Below, piece after piece: positions 7,757-17,207 of a stretch of DNA of 52,438 nt. The stretch's first letter is position 1, and the number at the start of each line of letters is the position of its first letter. A program made the translations under genes and the position numbers. Source of the stretch: Patescibacteria group bacterium (GTDB lineage: Bacteria > Patescibacteriota > Patescibacteriia > UBA2591 > JABMQE01); NCBI GenBank assembly GCA_018896645.1, contig JAHIMF010000087.1:1-52438 (forward strand), given 5' to 3'. Under the pieces are notes generated by a model. The model made no database searches. It had not been told where the DNA came from and saw nothing but the letters and a program-made list of their open reading frames with translations.

Positions 7757-9724
7757 ATGATTGCCAAAATAATCCCTAAAATTAAACTCCCCCGTTCTGC
7801 AAACTCTATATTTGATTATCAAGTTCCCAGAGAAATGGAACTAGATATTAAAATTGGGCAGATGGTGGAGGTGCCGTTTAGAAATAAGAAAGTTGAGGGA
7901 ATCATTATAGAAATAAAGAAACAGAGACCTTCAACAAGTTCAGATTCTAACGAAAATAAAGAAATAAGGAGATTAAAACCAATCATCAAAATTTTGGATG
8001 AAAAACCGATTTTGTATCCACGGCAAATTGAAGCGCTGAACTGGATTGCCGAGTATTATTATGCTCCTTTAGCTTTGGTGTTGAAAACATTTGCACCGGA
8101 TGTGCCGAAAACAAAAAATCAAGATATCAAGATATCAAGATATCAAGATATTGGGTTCAAACTGACTGTGCTGAAGTCGCGGTTGCCAGAGATTAAAAAA
8201 GCTATTGACGAAATCATTAACTCCCAAAAAAATGTTCTTTTTCAATGGAATGATTTGCGGGAAAAGATTACTGTTTACATTAAGCTGGCTGAACACTGCA
8301 TCCGCGAAAAAAAACAAATTCTAATTATTTTGCCCCAAATTACTGACGTTGAATTCTTGCATAACTATTTATACCCCCAATTTCGTTCAAAAATAGTGCT
8401 TTTACACGCCCAATTAGCAAAGACTGCTTGTTATAATAATTGGACTAAGATACGCGGGAATAAGGCAAAAATTATCTTAGGAACCCGGTCGGCGATTTTA
8501 GCGCCAATGAAAAACCCGGAGTTAATTATTATTGATGACGAGGAAGCTAGCGACCACAAACAATCTGACATGAATCCGAGATATGATGTGCGGAAAATTG
8601 CGGAAAAGTTAGGAGTCAAGGTGATGTTTGCGAGCAAAGCGCCGCGGATTGATACCAGATACCAGATACAAGATACAAGGATACAAAAAAATTTCAAATT
8701 TCAAATTTCAAATTTCAAACTCGAATTTGTAAAATTGATTAATCAGAAAACCGCGGTAGAATTAATAGATATGGTGAATGAGTTGAGTAGGGATGAATAT
8801 TCGCCAATTAGTTTGAAAATGGAGGAAAGGATGAAGGAGACATTAGAGCAAGGTGAAAAGGTTGTTCTTTTTTTAAACCGCAAGGGCACGGCGACAATGG
8901 CAGTATGCAAAGATTGCAATTATTTATATAAATGTCCGCATTGTAATCTGCCATTCGCCTATCACGAAACCGAGAAACAACTAATTTGCCATCATTGCGG
9001 CTTTAAGACTGATGCCCCGCTCACTTGTCCAGCCTGTAAGGGACATAATATAAAATTCCCGGGTACGGGCACCCAAAAAATTGAACAAGAGGCGCGTAAA
9101 CTATTTCCTGATAAAAAAATTATCCGCATTGACAAAGACGCTTCTTACTATCGCCTAGATATTGCTAAATATGACATCATTATTGGCACGCAATTGTTTT
9201 TTAAATTATTTCCCAACCTGGAAAATGTGGGTCTGGTGGGGATTGTTTCAAGCGATGCTTTGCTTCACCGTCCAAGTTTTCGCTCTTGCGAGAAAACTTT
9301 TCAAATGATAAGTAAAATTTTAGTTTGGGCGGGGTTTAATAAGGCCAAGCAAGTGCTGATCCAAAGCTATACGCCAGAACATTATTCTATCAGATATGCC
9401 GTAGCCCAAAATTATGACCAATTTTTTGAACAAGAAATTGAATCTAGACGGCAACTCGGGTATCCTCCTTTTATCAAACTAATTAAATTAATTTATAAAA
9501 ATGAAAATCAAAACCAAGGAGTTAGTGAAGCCGAGCGCCTTGCTAACCAATTGCAAAAAATCAAAAGTATTCAAGTTATTGGGCCAGCTTCTCCCTATGT
9601 TTCAAAAATCCGCGGCCGTTTCCATCAAGAAATAATTTTAAAAACCTCCTTGGATTTTAAACTACCCATTGCTGTTATCCCCAATAATTGGCTGATTGAT
9701 GTGGAGCCGGAGGAAATTCTATAG
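7757..9724 (+). CDS. priA: PriA-like primosomal protein N' with degenerate helicase motifs
   Basis: A 655-aa homologue of PriA, which reloads the replisome at stalled forks. The N-terminal DNA-binding domain (1-105) and four CxxC pairs of the zinc domain (coding 8907-9045) are intact, as is the C-terminal 'FEQEIESRRQLGYPPF' region. The ATPase core is eroded: Walker A GxxGxGKT is replaced by 'FQWNDLREKI' (162-171), Walker B reads IIIDDEEAS, and motif VI QxxGRAGR reads KILVWAGF. It probably binds DNA and partners without unwinding. Two repeat-derived insertions (coding about 8105-8150 and 8653-8725) add low-complexity peptide. No SD; ATG 7757 lies 22 nt after the tRNA-like element. Confidence 0.88.
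   Translation: MIAKIIPKIKLPRSANSIFDYQVPREMELDIKIGQMVEVPFRNKKVEGIIIEIKKQRPSTSSDSNENKEIRRLKPIIKILDEKPILYPRQIEALNWIAEYYYAPLALVLKTFAPDVPKTKNQDIKISRYQDIGFKLTVLKSRLPEIKKAIDEIINSQKNVLFQWNDLREKITVYIKLAEHCIREKKQILIILPQITDVEFLHNYLYPQFRSKIVLLHAQLAKTACYNNWTKIRGNKAKIILGTRSAILAPMKNPELIIIDDEEASDHKQSDMNPRYDVRKIAEKLGVKVMFASKAPRIDTRYQIQDTRIQKNFKFQISNFKLEFVKLINQKTAVELIDMVNELSRDEYSPISLKMEERMKETLEQGEKVVLFLNRKGTATMAVCKDCNYLYKCPHCNLPFAYHETEKQLICHHCGFKTDAPLTCPACKGHNIKFPGTGTQKIEQEARKLFPDKKIIRIDKDASYYRLDIAKYDIIIGTQLFFKLFPNLENVGLVGIVSSDALLHRPSFRSCEKTFQMISKILVWAGFNKAKQVLIQSYTPEHYSIRYAVAQNYDQFFEQEIESRRQLGYPPFIKLIKLIYKNENQNQGVSEAERLANQLQKIKSIQVIGPASPYVSKIRGRFHQEIILKTSLDFKLPIAVIPNNWLIDVEPEEIL
8653..8725 (+). repeat. Dispersed repeat inserted in frame in priA
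   Basis: Runs of 'gataccagatacaagata' followed by three copies of 'tttcaaa' encode IDTRYQIQDTRIQKNFKFQI, unlike any PriA. The 'aaggatacaaaaaatttc' part recurs in the palindromic element just after priA (9729-9837), so one repeat type occurs both inside and beside the gene. Confidence 0.7.
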
Positions 9725-9728
9725 AATA

Positions 9729-9837
9729 ACAAGGATACAAAAAATTTCCAAATAACAAATTCCAAGACACAAAAACAGTTCAAAATTTGTTATTTGTGTT
9801 TTGAGGTTTTTTTGTAATTTGTCTCTTGTATCCTTGT
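9729..9837. repeat. Palindromic MITE-like element between priA and fmt
   Basis: Outer arms ACAAGGATACAA (9729-9740) and TTGTATCCTTGT (9826-9837) and inner arms CAAATAACAAATT (9749-9761) / AATTTGTTATTTG (9784-9796) are exact inverted repeats, so the segment folds into a long hairpin. Confidence 0.7.
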
Positions 9838-9919
9838 ATCTTGTGATTGCAAATGTTATACTGTAAACAGATTCCCCTTGCTACCGCTAAAATATGTTAA
9901 AAAATCTAATCTTAAATTA

Positions 9920-10939
9920 ATGAAATTTCCTCAAATTAAAATTCCTTTTCCTTGGTTTAAACCAAAACCGCAGATTTCGGATTTTCGGATAATTTTTATG
10001 GCCAGCGATGAATTTGCCGTACCGATTCTAAAACAACTTCTGGATTTAGAGCGGCTTCTTTCGGAAGGCAACATCATCACAGCTGTCTTTACCCAACCAG
10101 ATAAGCCGGCCGGCAGAAACAAAAAAGTCTCCCCCACTCCCATTAAAGAATTAGCCTTGAAATATAAAGTACCGGTGATGACACCCGAAAAAATCGATTC
10201 AGGTGAATGGATAAAAAAAATAAAAAACTTAAGGCCCGACTTAATCATTGTCTGTGCTTACGGCCAACTGATTCCTAAAGAAATTCTTAACATTCCAAAA
10301 TTTGGCTGTATTAACATCCACCCCTCTCTTTTGCCAAAATACCGTGGTTCCTCACCTATGCAGCGGGTGATTCTTGATGGAGAGAAAAATACTGGCGTTA
10401 CCATAATGCTTTTAGACGAAAAATTGGACCATGGACCAATTTTGGCTAGTAGAAAAGAAAAGGTAAAGATTGATGATACTACGGGAAGCTTAGCTAAACG
10501 GCTATCAGGCATTGGGGGTAAATTGCTAATTAATTTTTTGCCAAACTATTTAAGCGGCAATTATAAACCCAAACCCCAAGACCACAAAATAGCAATAGTC
10601 ACGCGCGAGCTTGCGAAAAAAGACGGTAAAATTGATTGGAATAAAAGCGCAGAAGAAATTGAGCGCCAAATCCGCGCCTTTGCGCCTTGGCCCGGCACTT
10701 GGAGTCTCTGGAATTCCAAAATTCTAAAAATCATCCAAGTGCAAAAATGCGATGGTTGTAAAAAAAGCAAACCCGGCAAAGTGTTTTTAACCAAGAAGAA
10801 AAAATTAGCTGTTAATTGCGGTAAAGATGCTCTGATTATTGAGGAACTTCAATTGGAGGGCAAGAGAGCTATGGGTGCTGAAGAATTTTTAAGAGGGCAT
10901 GGGAAGATTGTGGGGAGTGTGTTGAGTGTTAGAAATTAG
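9920..10939 (+). CDS. fmt: Methionyl-tRNA formyltransferase
   Basis: Transfers the formyl group of 10-formyl-THF to initiator Met-tRNA. After an unusual 16-residue N-terminus comes the Rossmann start 'FRIIFMASDEFAVPIL'. The catalytic region 'CINIHPSLLPKYRGSSPMQ' and 'LDEKLDHGPIL' carries the conserved Asn, His and Asp. The C-terminal tRNA-binding domain follows (WPGTWSLW...). ATG 9920 is preferred over the TTG at 9878 because homologues begin near here. No SD. TATACT at 9857-9862 could be its -10 box. A palindrome and terminator follow. Confidence 0.94.
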   Translation: MKFPQIKIPFPWFKPKPQISDFRIIFMASDEFAVPILKQLLDLERLLSEGNIITAVFTQPDKPAGRNKKVSPTPIKELALKYKVPVMTPEKIDSGEWIKKIKNLRPDLIIVCAYGQLIPKEILNIPKFGCINIHPSLLPKYRGSSPMQRVILDGEKNTGVTIMLLDEKLDHGPILASRKEKVKIDDTTGSLAKRLSGIGGKLLINFLPNYLSGNYKPKPQDHKIAIVTRELAKKDGKIDWNKSAEEIERQIRAFAPWPGTWSLWNSKILKIIQVQKCDGCKKSKPGKVFLTKKKKLAVNCGKDALIIEELQLEGKRAMGAEEFLRGHGKIVGSVLSVRN

Positions 10940-10996
10940 TAACAAGAAACAAGAAACTAGTAACTAGGAAAAATAATAAAAATCTTAAAAAAATAA

Positions 10997-11034
10997 AGCC
11001 GTTATCAGCTCGAGTAAGCTGATAACGGTTTTTT
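10997..11034 (+). terminator. Rho-independent terminator after fmt
   Basis: CCGTTATCAGC / GCTGATAACGG, 11-bp perfect stem with an 8-nt loop, then TTTTTTATT. Confidence 0.9.
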
Positions 11035-11120
11035 ATTAATGTCATTCCGGACACTTACCCAGCTCCTATCCTTTTCCGTCACCCAAAAACCGGAACTAAA
11101 GCTCGATAGAAGTCGTGGGC

Positions 11121-11149
11121 TTTACAGACCCCTCCCCCCATGCTATCAT
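11121..11149 (+). promoter_or_regulatory. Candidate promoter of the activator gene
   Basis: TTTACA (11121-11126), 17 bp, TATCAT (11144-11149), about 64 bp before the start codon. Confidence 0.6.
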
Positions 11150-11212
11150 CGTAATACAGTAACTCTGATATTACCCAAGTCTGACTCACAACATCAACCT
11201 TAGGAGGCGAAA

Positions 11213-14200
11213 ATGATTGTCATAGGAATAGATATTGGCTCAATCAGTATTAAAATGGCACTGGTAGGCGAAGAAGAAGATCGGGTACGGCTAGAACAGG
11301 CATTGACCAAAGTAGGGGTTGATTGCAATCAACCCCTACTGCACGAAAACGGGCTTTCATCTATCGCTGGTCACCTGCTGGTAGTAACCAAGTATCAACG
11401 CATTGCTGGGAACCCGACAGATGTTACGCGAGAAATGCTAAAATCCTTGTTAGGGCTGGTTCCAAAAGACTGCATTGGAGGCATCCGCATAACTGGATCA
11501 GGTGGAAAGTTGATTAGTGGGTTATTAGATGCTCCGTTTGAAAATGAATTTCGGGCTATTACCCAAGGGATCTCCTCCCTTTATGGGGAAGTAAAAACTG
11601 TCTTTGAAATGGGTGGCGAGACTTCCAAGTTTATCCAGTTAGAGCGAGATGTCGTGTCGGACCGCATTGGGATTGCTGATTACGAAACCAGTGGTGATTG
11701 TGCCGCTGGTACCGGCTCCTTTATGGATCAACAAGCCACCCGATTGCTCTTTAAAATTGAAGATGTCGGAGATATTGTTATGGGAGCAGGCAAAGCCGCC
11801 ACCATTGCTGGACGTTGTTCGGTCTTTGCCAAATCTGATATGATTCATGCCCAGCAAAAAGGTTACGAGCCGCCAGAAGTTCTCAAAGGTCTGTGCGAGG
11901 CAGTGGCTCGTAATTTTAAAGGAAGCATCACCAAGGGTAAAAAAATCAAACCACCTATTGCTTTTATCGGCGGGGTGGCTGCTAATCAAGGTGTGGTCCA
12001 GGCCATGCGCACTGTGTTCAAACTAGAGGAAAATGACCTTTTTGTACCAACATACTATGCCTGGATAGGCGCCATTGGTGCGGCCTTATTGGAAATGCAA
12101 AGCTATCAAGAAAAAACAACCATTGCTTTGCCTAAAGTAGTGGATTTAAGTCGATTCCAAGCCCCACAGGAAGCAACTTTTCCTTTTACTGAACCTCTAG
12201 ATCTTGATAAAGCGATCTTGCTAAGAGACCGGGTCAAACCCTATCGTTTCCAAAAGTCTGGGAAAGTAGATGCCTATCTGGGCCTTGACATCGGGTCAGT
12301 CAGCACTAAATTAGTCATCATTGACCAAGCTGGTGATCTTATTTATGAAATCTATACTACGACCGATGCTCGGCCCATTGAGAAAGTTCACAAAGGACTT
12401 CAGGAAATCGAACAAGCCATTGGCGACCGAATCACAATCTGCGGTGTAGGTACCACTGGCTCGGGCCGAGAACTAATCGGCGAGTTAGTAGGGGCCGATA
12501 CTATCAATGATGAGATTACTGCTCATAAAACCGGAGCGATATACATCGGACAAAAACTTATTGACCAAAAGGTAGACACTATTTTTGATATCGGTGGCCA
12601 GGATTCCAAATTTATTAGTATTCAGGACGGTGTGGTAGTAGATTTCACCATGAACGAAGCCTGCGCTGCTGGCACTGGTTCCTTTTTGGAAGAACAGGCA
12701 GAAAAATTGGAAATTAACATCATCGGTCAGTTTGCCGAGATGGCTCTCCGATCTCGCCAGCCCATTCGTTTAGGTGAACGTTGCACAGTATTCATGGAAC
12801 GCGACCTAACCTCCTTTCTCCAACACGGAGCTATAAAGGATGACCTGGTAGCCGGCTTAGCTTATTCAGTGGTCTATAACTATTTGAATCGCGTAGTGCG
12901 GGATCGCAAGATTGGTGAAGTGATTTATTTTCAGGGCGGCACGGCGTACAATGATTCGGTAACTGCGGCTTTTTCCAAAGTACTCGGTAAGCCAATTATT
13001 GTTCCACCGCACAATGGGGTGGTTGGCGCTATTGGTATGGCTCTTTTGGCTAGAGAAAAAGTATCCCTGACCAAAAAACCCACCACCTTCCGGGGGTATA
13101 GCCTGGAAGCAGTGGATTATACAATCAGAGAATTTACTTGTCGGGCTTGCTCAAACTTTTGTGAAATGCGCGAGTTTAATATAGAAGGAGAGCGCACCTA
13201 TTGGGGTGACAAGTGTTCGTACCAGTTTCGCAAACGAGCTAAAGTTGAAAAAAAGCCGATGCTTCCGGACCTGATGGCCAAACGTATGGAACTTCTGATG
13301 GCGGGATATGATGAGCAAGAGGCTGTAGAAGGCCAGATTAAAATCGGTTTGCCAAGGAGCATGTACTTTTTTGATCGGTTTCCTTTTTGGAATGCCTATC
13401 TAAAGGAATTGGGCTTTAAAGTAGTGGTGTCCGAGCCAACGAACAAGCAAATCACTGAGGCCGGTATTGAAGCCCTAGTGGCTGAACCTTGTTTTCCGAT
13501 TAAGGTAGCTCATGGGCACATCACTGACCTAATTGCTAAAGGCGTGGATTATATTCTTCAGCCAAATATGCTTAATGAAGAAACCGATGTTCCTGAAATA
13601 GCGTCTCATGTCTGTCCCTGGGGCCAAACCCTGCCCTTTGTTATCCGACAGGCTCCGCTGTTTGCAGACTACCATGATACGTTTCTAGTACCTACTATTC
13701 ATTTCCGGGAAGGGTCAAAACAAGTAAAGAAAGAATTGAGAGGATTGGCTAGACGTTTTGGGATCTCCAATAAACGCAGTGACGCGGCTATAGACCAAGC
13801 ATACCTGGCCCAGCAACAATTTTGGGCGGACCTCGGGACGGCTGGTCAAGAAGCGCTGGAGCTACTGGCTACCCATAATGAACGCGCAATTGTCTTAGTG
13901 GGCCGGTCATATAACGTAAATGACCGAGGGATCAACATGGATATCCCTGATAAACTTCGCCGATACTATGGCGTTAATATTATCCCCATGGATATGCTTC
14001 CTATTCAAGGAATAGACATCTCAGATATCAATCCTAATATGTATTGGAGCTATGGTCGTAAGATTCTCCAAACCGCTAAGCTGGTGGCTAAATATCCCAA
14101 CCTCCACATTATCTATATTACCAACTTTAAATGTGGTCCGGATTCCTGTATCAAGCACTATGTCCGTGAGGCATCCGGAAAGCCTTTTCTTTCCCTTCAG

Positions 14201-14278
14201 TTTGATGAGCATAGCAATGATGCTGGGATCATGACCCGGTGTGAGGCTTATTTAGATAGTAAGGGATTTTTGAGATGA
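11213..14278 (+). CDS. BcrA/BadF/HgdC-type acyl-CoA dehydratase activator fused to DUF2229
   Basis: A 1021-aa protein with two tandem ASKHA ATPase domains (GIDIGSISIK near residue 4; LGLDIGSVSTK near 357), each with the iron-sulfur signature CAAGTGSF (Cys163 and Cys484). A Cys-rich linker (FTCRACSNFCEMREF) leads to a DUF2229-like region (GLPRSMYFFDRFPFWNAYL; AEPCFPIKVAHGH) and C-terminal CGPDSC. Relatives use ATP to energise an electron for 2-hydroxyacyl-CoA dehydratases or benzoyl-CoA reductases; no such partner is in the window. Strong SD AGGAGG, own promoter and terminator, and absence from most reduced genomes suggest acquisition. A 30-bp palindrome is embedded at residues 33-43. Confidence 0.9.
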   Translation: MIVIGIDIGSISIKMALVGEEEDRVRLEQALTKVGVDCNQPLLHENGLSSIAGHLLVVTKYQRIAGNPTDVTREMLKSLLGLVPKDCIGGIRITGSGGKLISGLLDAPFENEFRAITQGISSLYGEVKTVFEMGGETSKFIQLERDVVSDRIGIADYETSGDCAAGTGSFMDQQATRLLFKIEDVGDIVMGAGKAATIAGRCSVFAKSDMIHAQQKGYEPPEVLKGLCEAVARNFKGSITKGKKIKPPIAFIGGVAANQGVVQAMRTVFKLEENDLFVPTYYAWIGAIGAALLEMQSYQEKTTIALPKVVDLSRFQAPQEATFPFTEPLDLDKAILLRDRVKPYRFQKSGKVDAYLGLDIGSVSTKLVIIDQAGDLIYEIYTTTDARPIEKVHKGLQEIEQAIGDRITICGVGTTGSGRELIGELVGADTINDEITAHKTGAIYIGQKLIDQKVDTIFDIGGQDSKFISIQDGVVVDFTMNEACAAGTGSFLEEQAEKLEINIIGQFAEMALRSRQPIRLGERCTVFMERDLTSFLQHGAIKDDLVAGLAYSVVYNYLNRVVRDRKIGEVIYFQGGTAYNDSVTAAFSKVLGKPIIVPPHNGVVGAIGMALLAREKVSLTKKPTTFRGYSLEAVDYTIREFTCRACSNFCEMREFNIEGERTYWGDKCSYQFRKRAKVEKKPMLPDLMAKRMELLMAGYDEQEAVEGQIKIGLPRSMYFFDRFPFWNAYLKELGFKVVVSEPTNKQITEAGIEALVAEPCFPIKVAHGHITDLIAKGVDYILQPNMLNEETDVPEIASHVCPWGQTLPFVIRQAPLFADYHDTFLVPTIHFREGSKQVKKELRGLARRFGISNKRSDAAIDQAYLAQQQFWADLGTAGQEALELLATHNERAIVLVGRSYNVNDRGINMDIPDKLRRYYGVNIIPMDMLPIQGIDISDINPNMYWSYGRKILQTAKLVAKYPNLHIIYITNFKCGPDSCIKHYVREASGKPFLSLQFDEHSNDAGIMTRCEAYLDSKGFLR
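11311..11340. repeat. 30-bp perfect palindrome inside the activator ORF
   Basis: AGTAGGGGTTGATTG followed by its exact reverse complement, encoding KVGVDCNQPL between the first beta strands. A near-identical palindrome follows the stop codon. Confidence 0.9.
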
Positions 14279-14284
14279 TGGGTT

Positions 14285-14320
14285 AGTAGTAAGGGTTGAT
14301 TGCAACCAACCCTTACTACT
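14285..14320. repeat. 36-bp near-perfect palindrome after the activator ORF
   Basis: AGTAGTAAGGGTTGATTG and its complement with one mismatch, 6 bp after the stop. It shares 'AGGGGTTGATTGCAA' or a close variant with the palindrome at 11311-11340. Confidence 0.85.
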
Positions 14321-14341
14321 TCGTTCTTTTAACCACATCAG

Positions 14342-14371
14342 CCCTCATCAATATCATTTGATGGGGGTTTT
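14342..14371 (+). terminator. Rho-independent terminator of the activator gene
   Basis: CCCTCATCAA / TTGATGGGGG stem, short loop, then TTTTTATT. Confidence 0.85.
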
Positions 14372-14447
14372 TATTAACTAATTTATTTATAGCAACCATT
14401 CTCTCTCGAAGATATAACACACCTCCTTTCGTTCGGGGTGTCACTCC

Positions 14448-15989
14448 TCATTTCCGCGCCTTCTCGGTCACCCAAAACCCCAGATACTTACCTATCATCA
14501 ACCGGGTTTGAGCTTCGCACGCAGGAATGCAGCCAAACAAAATCAAGGTCACTGGCAAAAAAATCCATTGCAAAATCATCACCAAAATTTTATATTTTGA
14601 CTGGGTTTTTGGCCGCGGCGGTAAAATTAACACGCTCAAAATTGCTGCTACTAAAAGGCCAATCATCGCAAAAGTCATAAGCCACTCTAAAACCAAAGGC
14701 GCATTCTGCGCCACCACGGTTTTTTGAACTGTTTCTGGAGCAAGCGCTAAAGGCAGGCGCCCAAGAACAAAAATTAAAATCGGCGCCGTAGCCCAGGAAT
14801 ACATGCCTTCCCCTAAATTCCAACCGTACTTAAATTTTTTCCAAAAAGAAATTTTTTTATTTTTTAAAAAATGCCAAAGCATATAGGGAAAATGCTCTAC
14901 TCCCCAAGCCCAACGCCGTTGTTGCTTATATAAATTAACAAAGCTTCGCCAATAACTTTTAGCTAAAACTGTGTCCATAGAAACCGGCACGTAAATCGGC
15001 GTCACTGCAAAATCTCCGTCATAATGCATGAGTCCTTGCAAAAAAATTCTGGAGTCATCAGTTACAATATCTTTTTGCCAAAAACCAACCCCGACTAAAG
15101 GTTTATAACCCATACTATGAGACGAGAAAGTGAACATCCGCTCTGGTTTAAGCAACTCGGTCATTAACCAAAAGATCGTACCAAAAGCAGTAACCCGCAT
15201 CGCGGCCGGCGCATCCCAGATATTATTATTATAATTAACAATCGGCTGATAGCAAGTTCGCAAAGCATCGGGATGAGTTAGATATTTATAAGCCACGCAG
15301 GAAAAATACTCTGGATGAGCGCAAGTGTCGCAGTCAAAGTAAGAAACAATTATATCTTCATAAGGGATCTCCAGTTCATCAATAAATTCTTTACTTTTAT
15401 GACCTGCGTAATGAGCATTAGCGCCCTTGCCTTTTATCTCACCAGCAACATTATCAGGATGTAGGGTGAATAGAATTTTATAAAAAACTCCTTCAAATTC
15501 TTTTTTTAAAATCTTAACATTGTCTTGAAAAATCGCTTTTTTTCGCTCTTCACCAGCTAAAACAATAATGAATTTGTCTAAAGGATAGGCGTTATTTTGA
15601 ATACTTTTGAATGTGGTGCGTAAAACTTCAATTGACTCGCCACAAGTTGGTAAAAGCGCCAAATGATAAATCCGTTCCCAGCCAGAAATGGTTTTGACTT
15701 TAGTAAACCAATCAACCTTAATCGCCTGTTTGTATTTTCTCCAAGCCAGAATTACATAAAAAACAAAATAACTGACCCGAAAGAGCCAGTATAAATCAAA
15801 AATGATAATAAAATAAATAACCCATAAGGGTTTTATAAATGAGAGCGCGATTGCCAGGGTAAAAGTTAACCAAACCAGACTGCCAGGGATAATCTCTAAC
15901 AGACGATACTGTCGACGCTCTTTTGGGTTGAATTTTTTGAGATGTTCGGGGATCATAACTACAAATACACCTGCACCTTTTAAGGACAT
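14448..15989 (-). CDS. Membrane glycosyltransferase, family 2 (cellulose-synthase-like)
   Basis: A 513-aa processive-type GT2 enzyme. Two membrane spans (about 33-80) precede the catalytic domain, with a nucleotide-sugar region (ALLPTCGESIEVLRTTFKSI), DCD at 'YFDCDTCAHPEYF', TDDSR acid and QQRRWAWG product-site motif. Three or four membrane spans close the C-terminus. It likely polymerises or transfers a sugar at the inner face of the membrane for envelope polysaccharide; the sugar is unknown. ATG 15989 has GGAG 6 nt upstream; an internal ATG (MIPEHLKKF, 15956) is possible. Confidence 0.9.
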   Translation of the reverse strand: MSLKGAGVFVVMIPEHLKKFNPKERRQYRLLEIIPGSLVWLTFTLAIALSFIKPLWVIYFIIIFDLYWLFRVSYFVFYVILAWRKYKQAIKVDWFTKVKTISGWERIYHLALLPTCGESIEVLRTTFKSIQNNAYPLDKFIIVLAGEERKKAIFQDNVKILKKEFEGVFYKILFTLHPDNVAGEIKGKGANAHYAGHKSKEFIDELEIPYEDIIVSYFDCDTCAHPEYFSCVAYKYLTHPDALRTCYQPIVNYNNNIWDAPAAMRVTAFGTIFWLMTELLKPERMFTFSSHSMGYKPLVGVGFWQKDIVTDDSRIFLQGLMHYDGDFAVTPIYVPVSMDTVLAKSYWRSFVNLYKQQRRWAWGVEHFPYMLWHFLKNKKISFWKKFKYGWNLGEGMYSWATAPILIFVLGRLPLALAPETVQKTVVAQNAPLVLEWLMTFAMIGLLVAAILSVLILPPRPKTQSKYKILVMILQWIFLPVTLILFGCIPACEAQTRLMIGKYLGFWVTEKARK

Positions 15990-16050
15990 CGCTAACTCCG
16001 GGGAGATATAACTTACTTTACCAATTTTATTGCAGTATTTAAAAAATGAC

Positions 16051-16124
16051 TGGCTGCCGGGCAGGGATTCGAACCCCGATAGCCAGGACCAAAACCTGGA
16101 GTCCTACCATTAGACGACCCGGCA
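16051..16124 (-). tRNA. tRNA-Gln (UUG)
   Basis: Acceptor TGCCGGG/CCCGGCA, T-loop TTCGAAT, anticodon loop TTTTGGT with anticodon TTG, and encoded CCA. Confidence 0.95.
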
Positions 16125-16159
16125 TTATCAAATAATTATAATTTAAATTTAAGTCTCTG

Positions 16160-17092
16160 TCAAACCCTTAAGTATCGCCTTATTGCAATATTAGAAGAAA
16201 TCATTGAAAGTAAAACAATCAAAACTAATTGGAAACCAAAGATTGAAAGAAAATTTTCTTGAAAATAAACCACGATATCAAATCCTTCGGAAGCTTGAGT
16301 GCCTAAAAAAATCATTAGATGCGGCCTCGCAAAATTTAAAAACGGGAAAATAATCGTCATGGTAATGCCCCAAGCAAATAAACCGTAAAGCGCGCTTTCC
16401 ATCAAAAACGGACCTCGAATAAACCAGGAAGTGGCCCCAACCAAACGCATGATAGAAATCTCCTCCTGGTGAGTATAAATCGCTATCCTGATGGTGTTAA
16501 AAATAATTAGAATAGTAATCAATAAAAAAATTCCAATCACCACTATCCCCACTGTCTGAACTTTTTTGGAAAATTTATTGAGTTTCCCAATAACCAGTTC
16601 GTAATCATTAAAATTCGTTTCTTGAATAAAATTAGCATACTCCCCAAACTCGGGACCCTGAATTTTAGCTAAAATTGAGGCGTAGTCCTCTAAATTTTTA
16701 GCTTTTATAACAAGGGTCGCGCCCAATGGGTTACCGTCCAGTTCGTCAAGAGAGGCCATTAACAAGGGATTATCCTCATGCCGCGCCCTAAATTCAACTA
16801 AAGCCTGGTCTGGTGAGATATAGTCAACATTGGCTACTTTATCAAAGGTTTCAATCTTGGCTTTGACCGTGTAAACTTGGTCCCCGCTGACTTCGGGTTT
16901 AAAATAAAGACTAATGTCTATCTTGTCTTTTATGGTCTCAACGGCAGTATTGGTTAGAACATTCAGGGTAATCAAAATGTTTATAGAAATTAAAGCCAAT
17001 ATCACAATAGTCAAAGTAACGATTGAAAGCCAAATGTTTCTGAAAAAGTTCTGAAGAGTGAGTTTGGTAAGACGGAATAAAGATATAAACAT
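16160..17092 (-). CDS. ftsX: Cell division ABC transporter permease FtsX
   Basis: 310 aa. Membrane span at about 21-46, an extracellular domain (about 47-175, including YISPDQALVEFRARHEDNP), then three spans with the typical 'HQEEISIMRLVGATSWFIRGPFLMESALYG' motif. FtsX works with FtsE to activate peptidoglycan hydrolases at the septum. It follows ftsE by 115 bp; the gap holds an AT-rich hairpin that may cut expression. Confidence 0.95.
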   Translation of the reverse strand: MFISLFRLTKLTLQNFFRNIWLSIVTLTIVILALISINILITLNVLTNTAVETIKDKIDISLYFKPEVSGDQVYTVKAKIETFDKVANVDYISPDQALVEFRARHEDNPLLMASLDELDGNPLGATLVIKAKNLEDYASILAKIQGPEFGEYANFIQETNFNDYELVIGKLNKFSKKVQTVGIVVIGIFLLITILIIFNTIRIAIYTHQEEISIMRLVGATSWFIRGPFLMESALYGLFAWGITMTIIFPFLNFARPHLMIFLGTQASEGFDIVVYFQENFLSIFGFQLVLIVLLSMISSNIAIRRYLRV

Positions 17093-17109
17093 ATATAACG
17101 TTTAGCATA

Positions 17110-17172
17110 TTTTATTTATCAATTATTAATTATTTTCTGATGTTAGATAATTGATAATTGATAAATAATAAT
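17110..17172. repeat. AT-rich inverted repeat between ftsE and ftsX
   Basis: Left arm 'tttatttatcaattattaat' and right arm 'taattgataattgataaata' fold back across 'tattttctgatgttaga'. Similar 'attattaattat' tracts occur near 32400 and 43920. Confidence 0.55.
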
Positions 17173-17207
17173 TAAATAACTAATTAATACCTAAAAAATA
17201 CTCAAAT

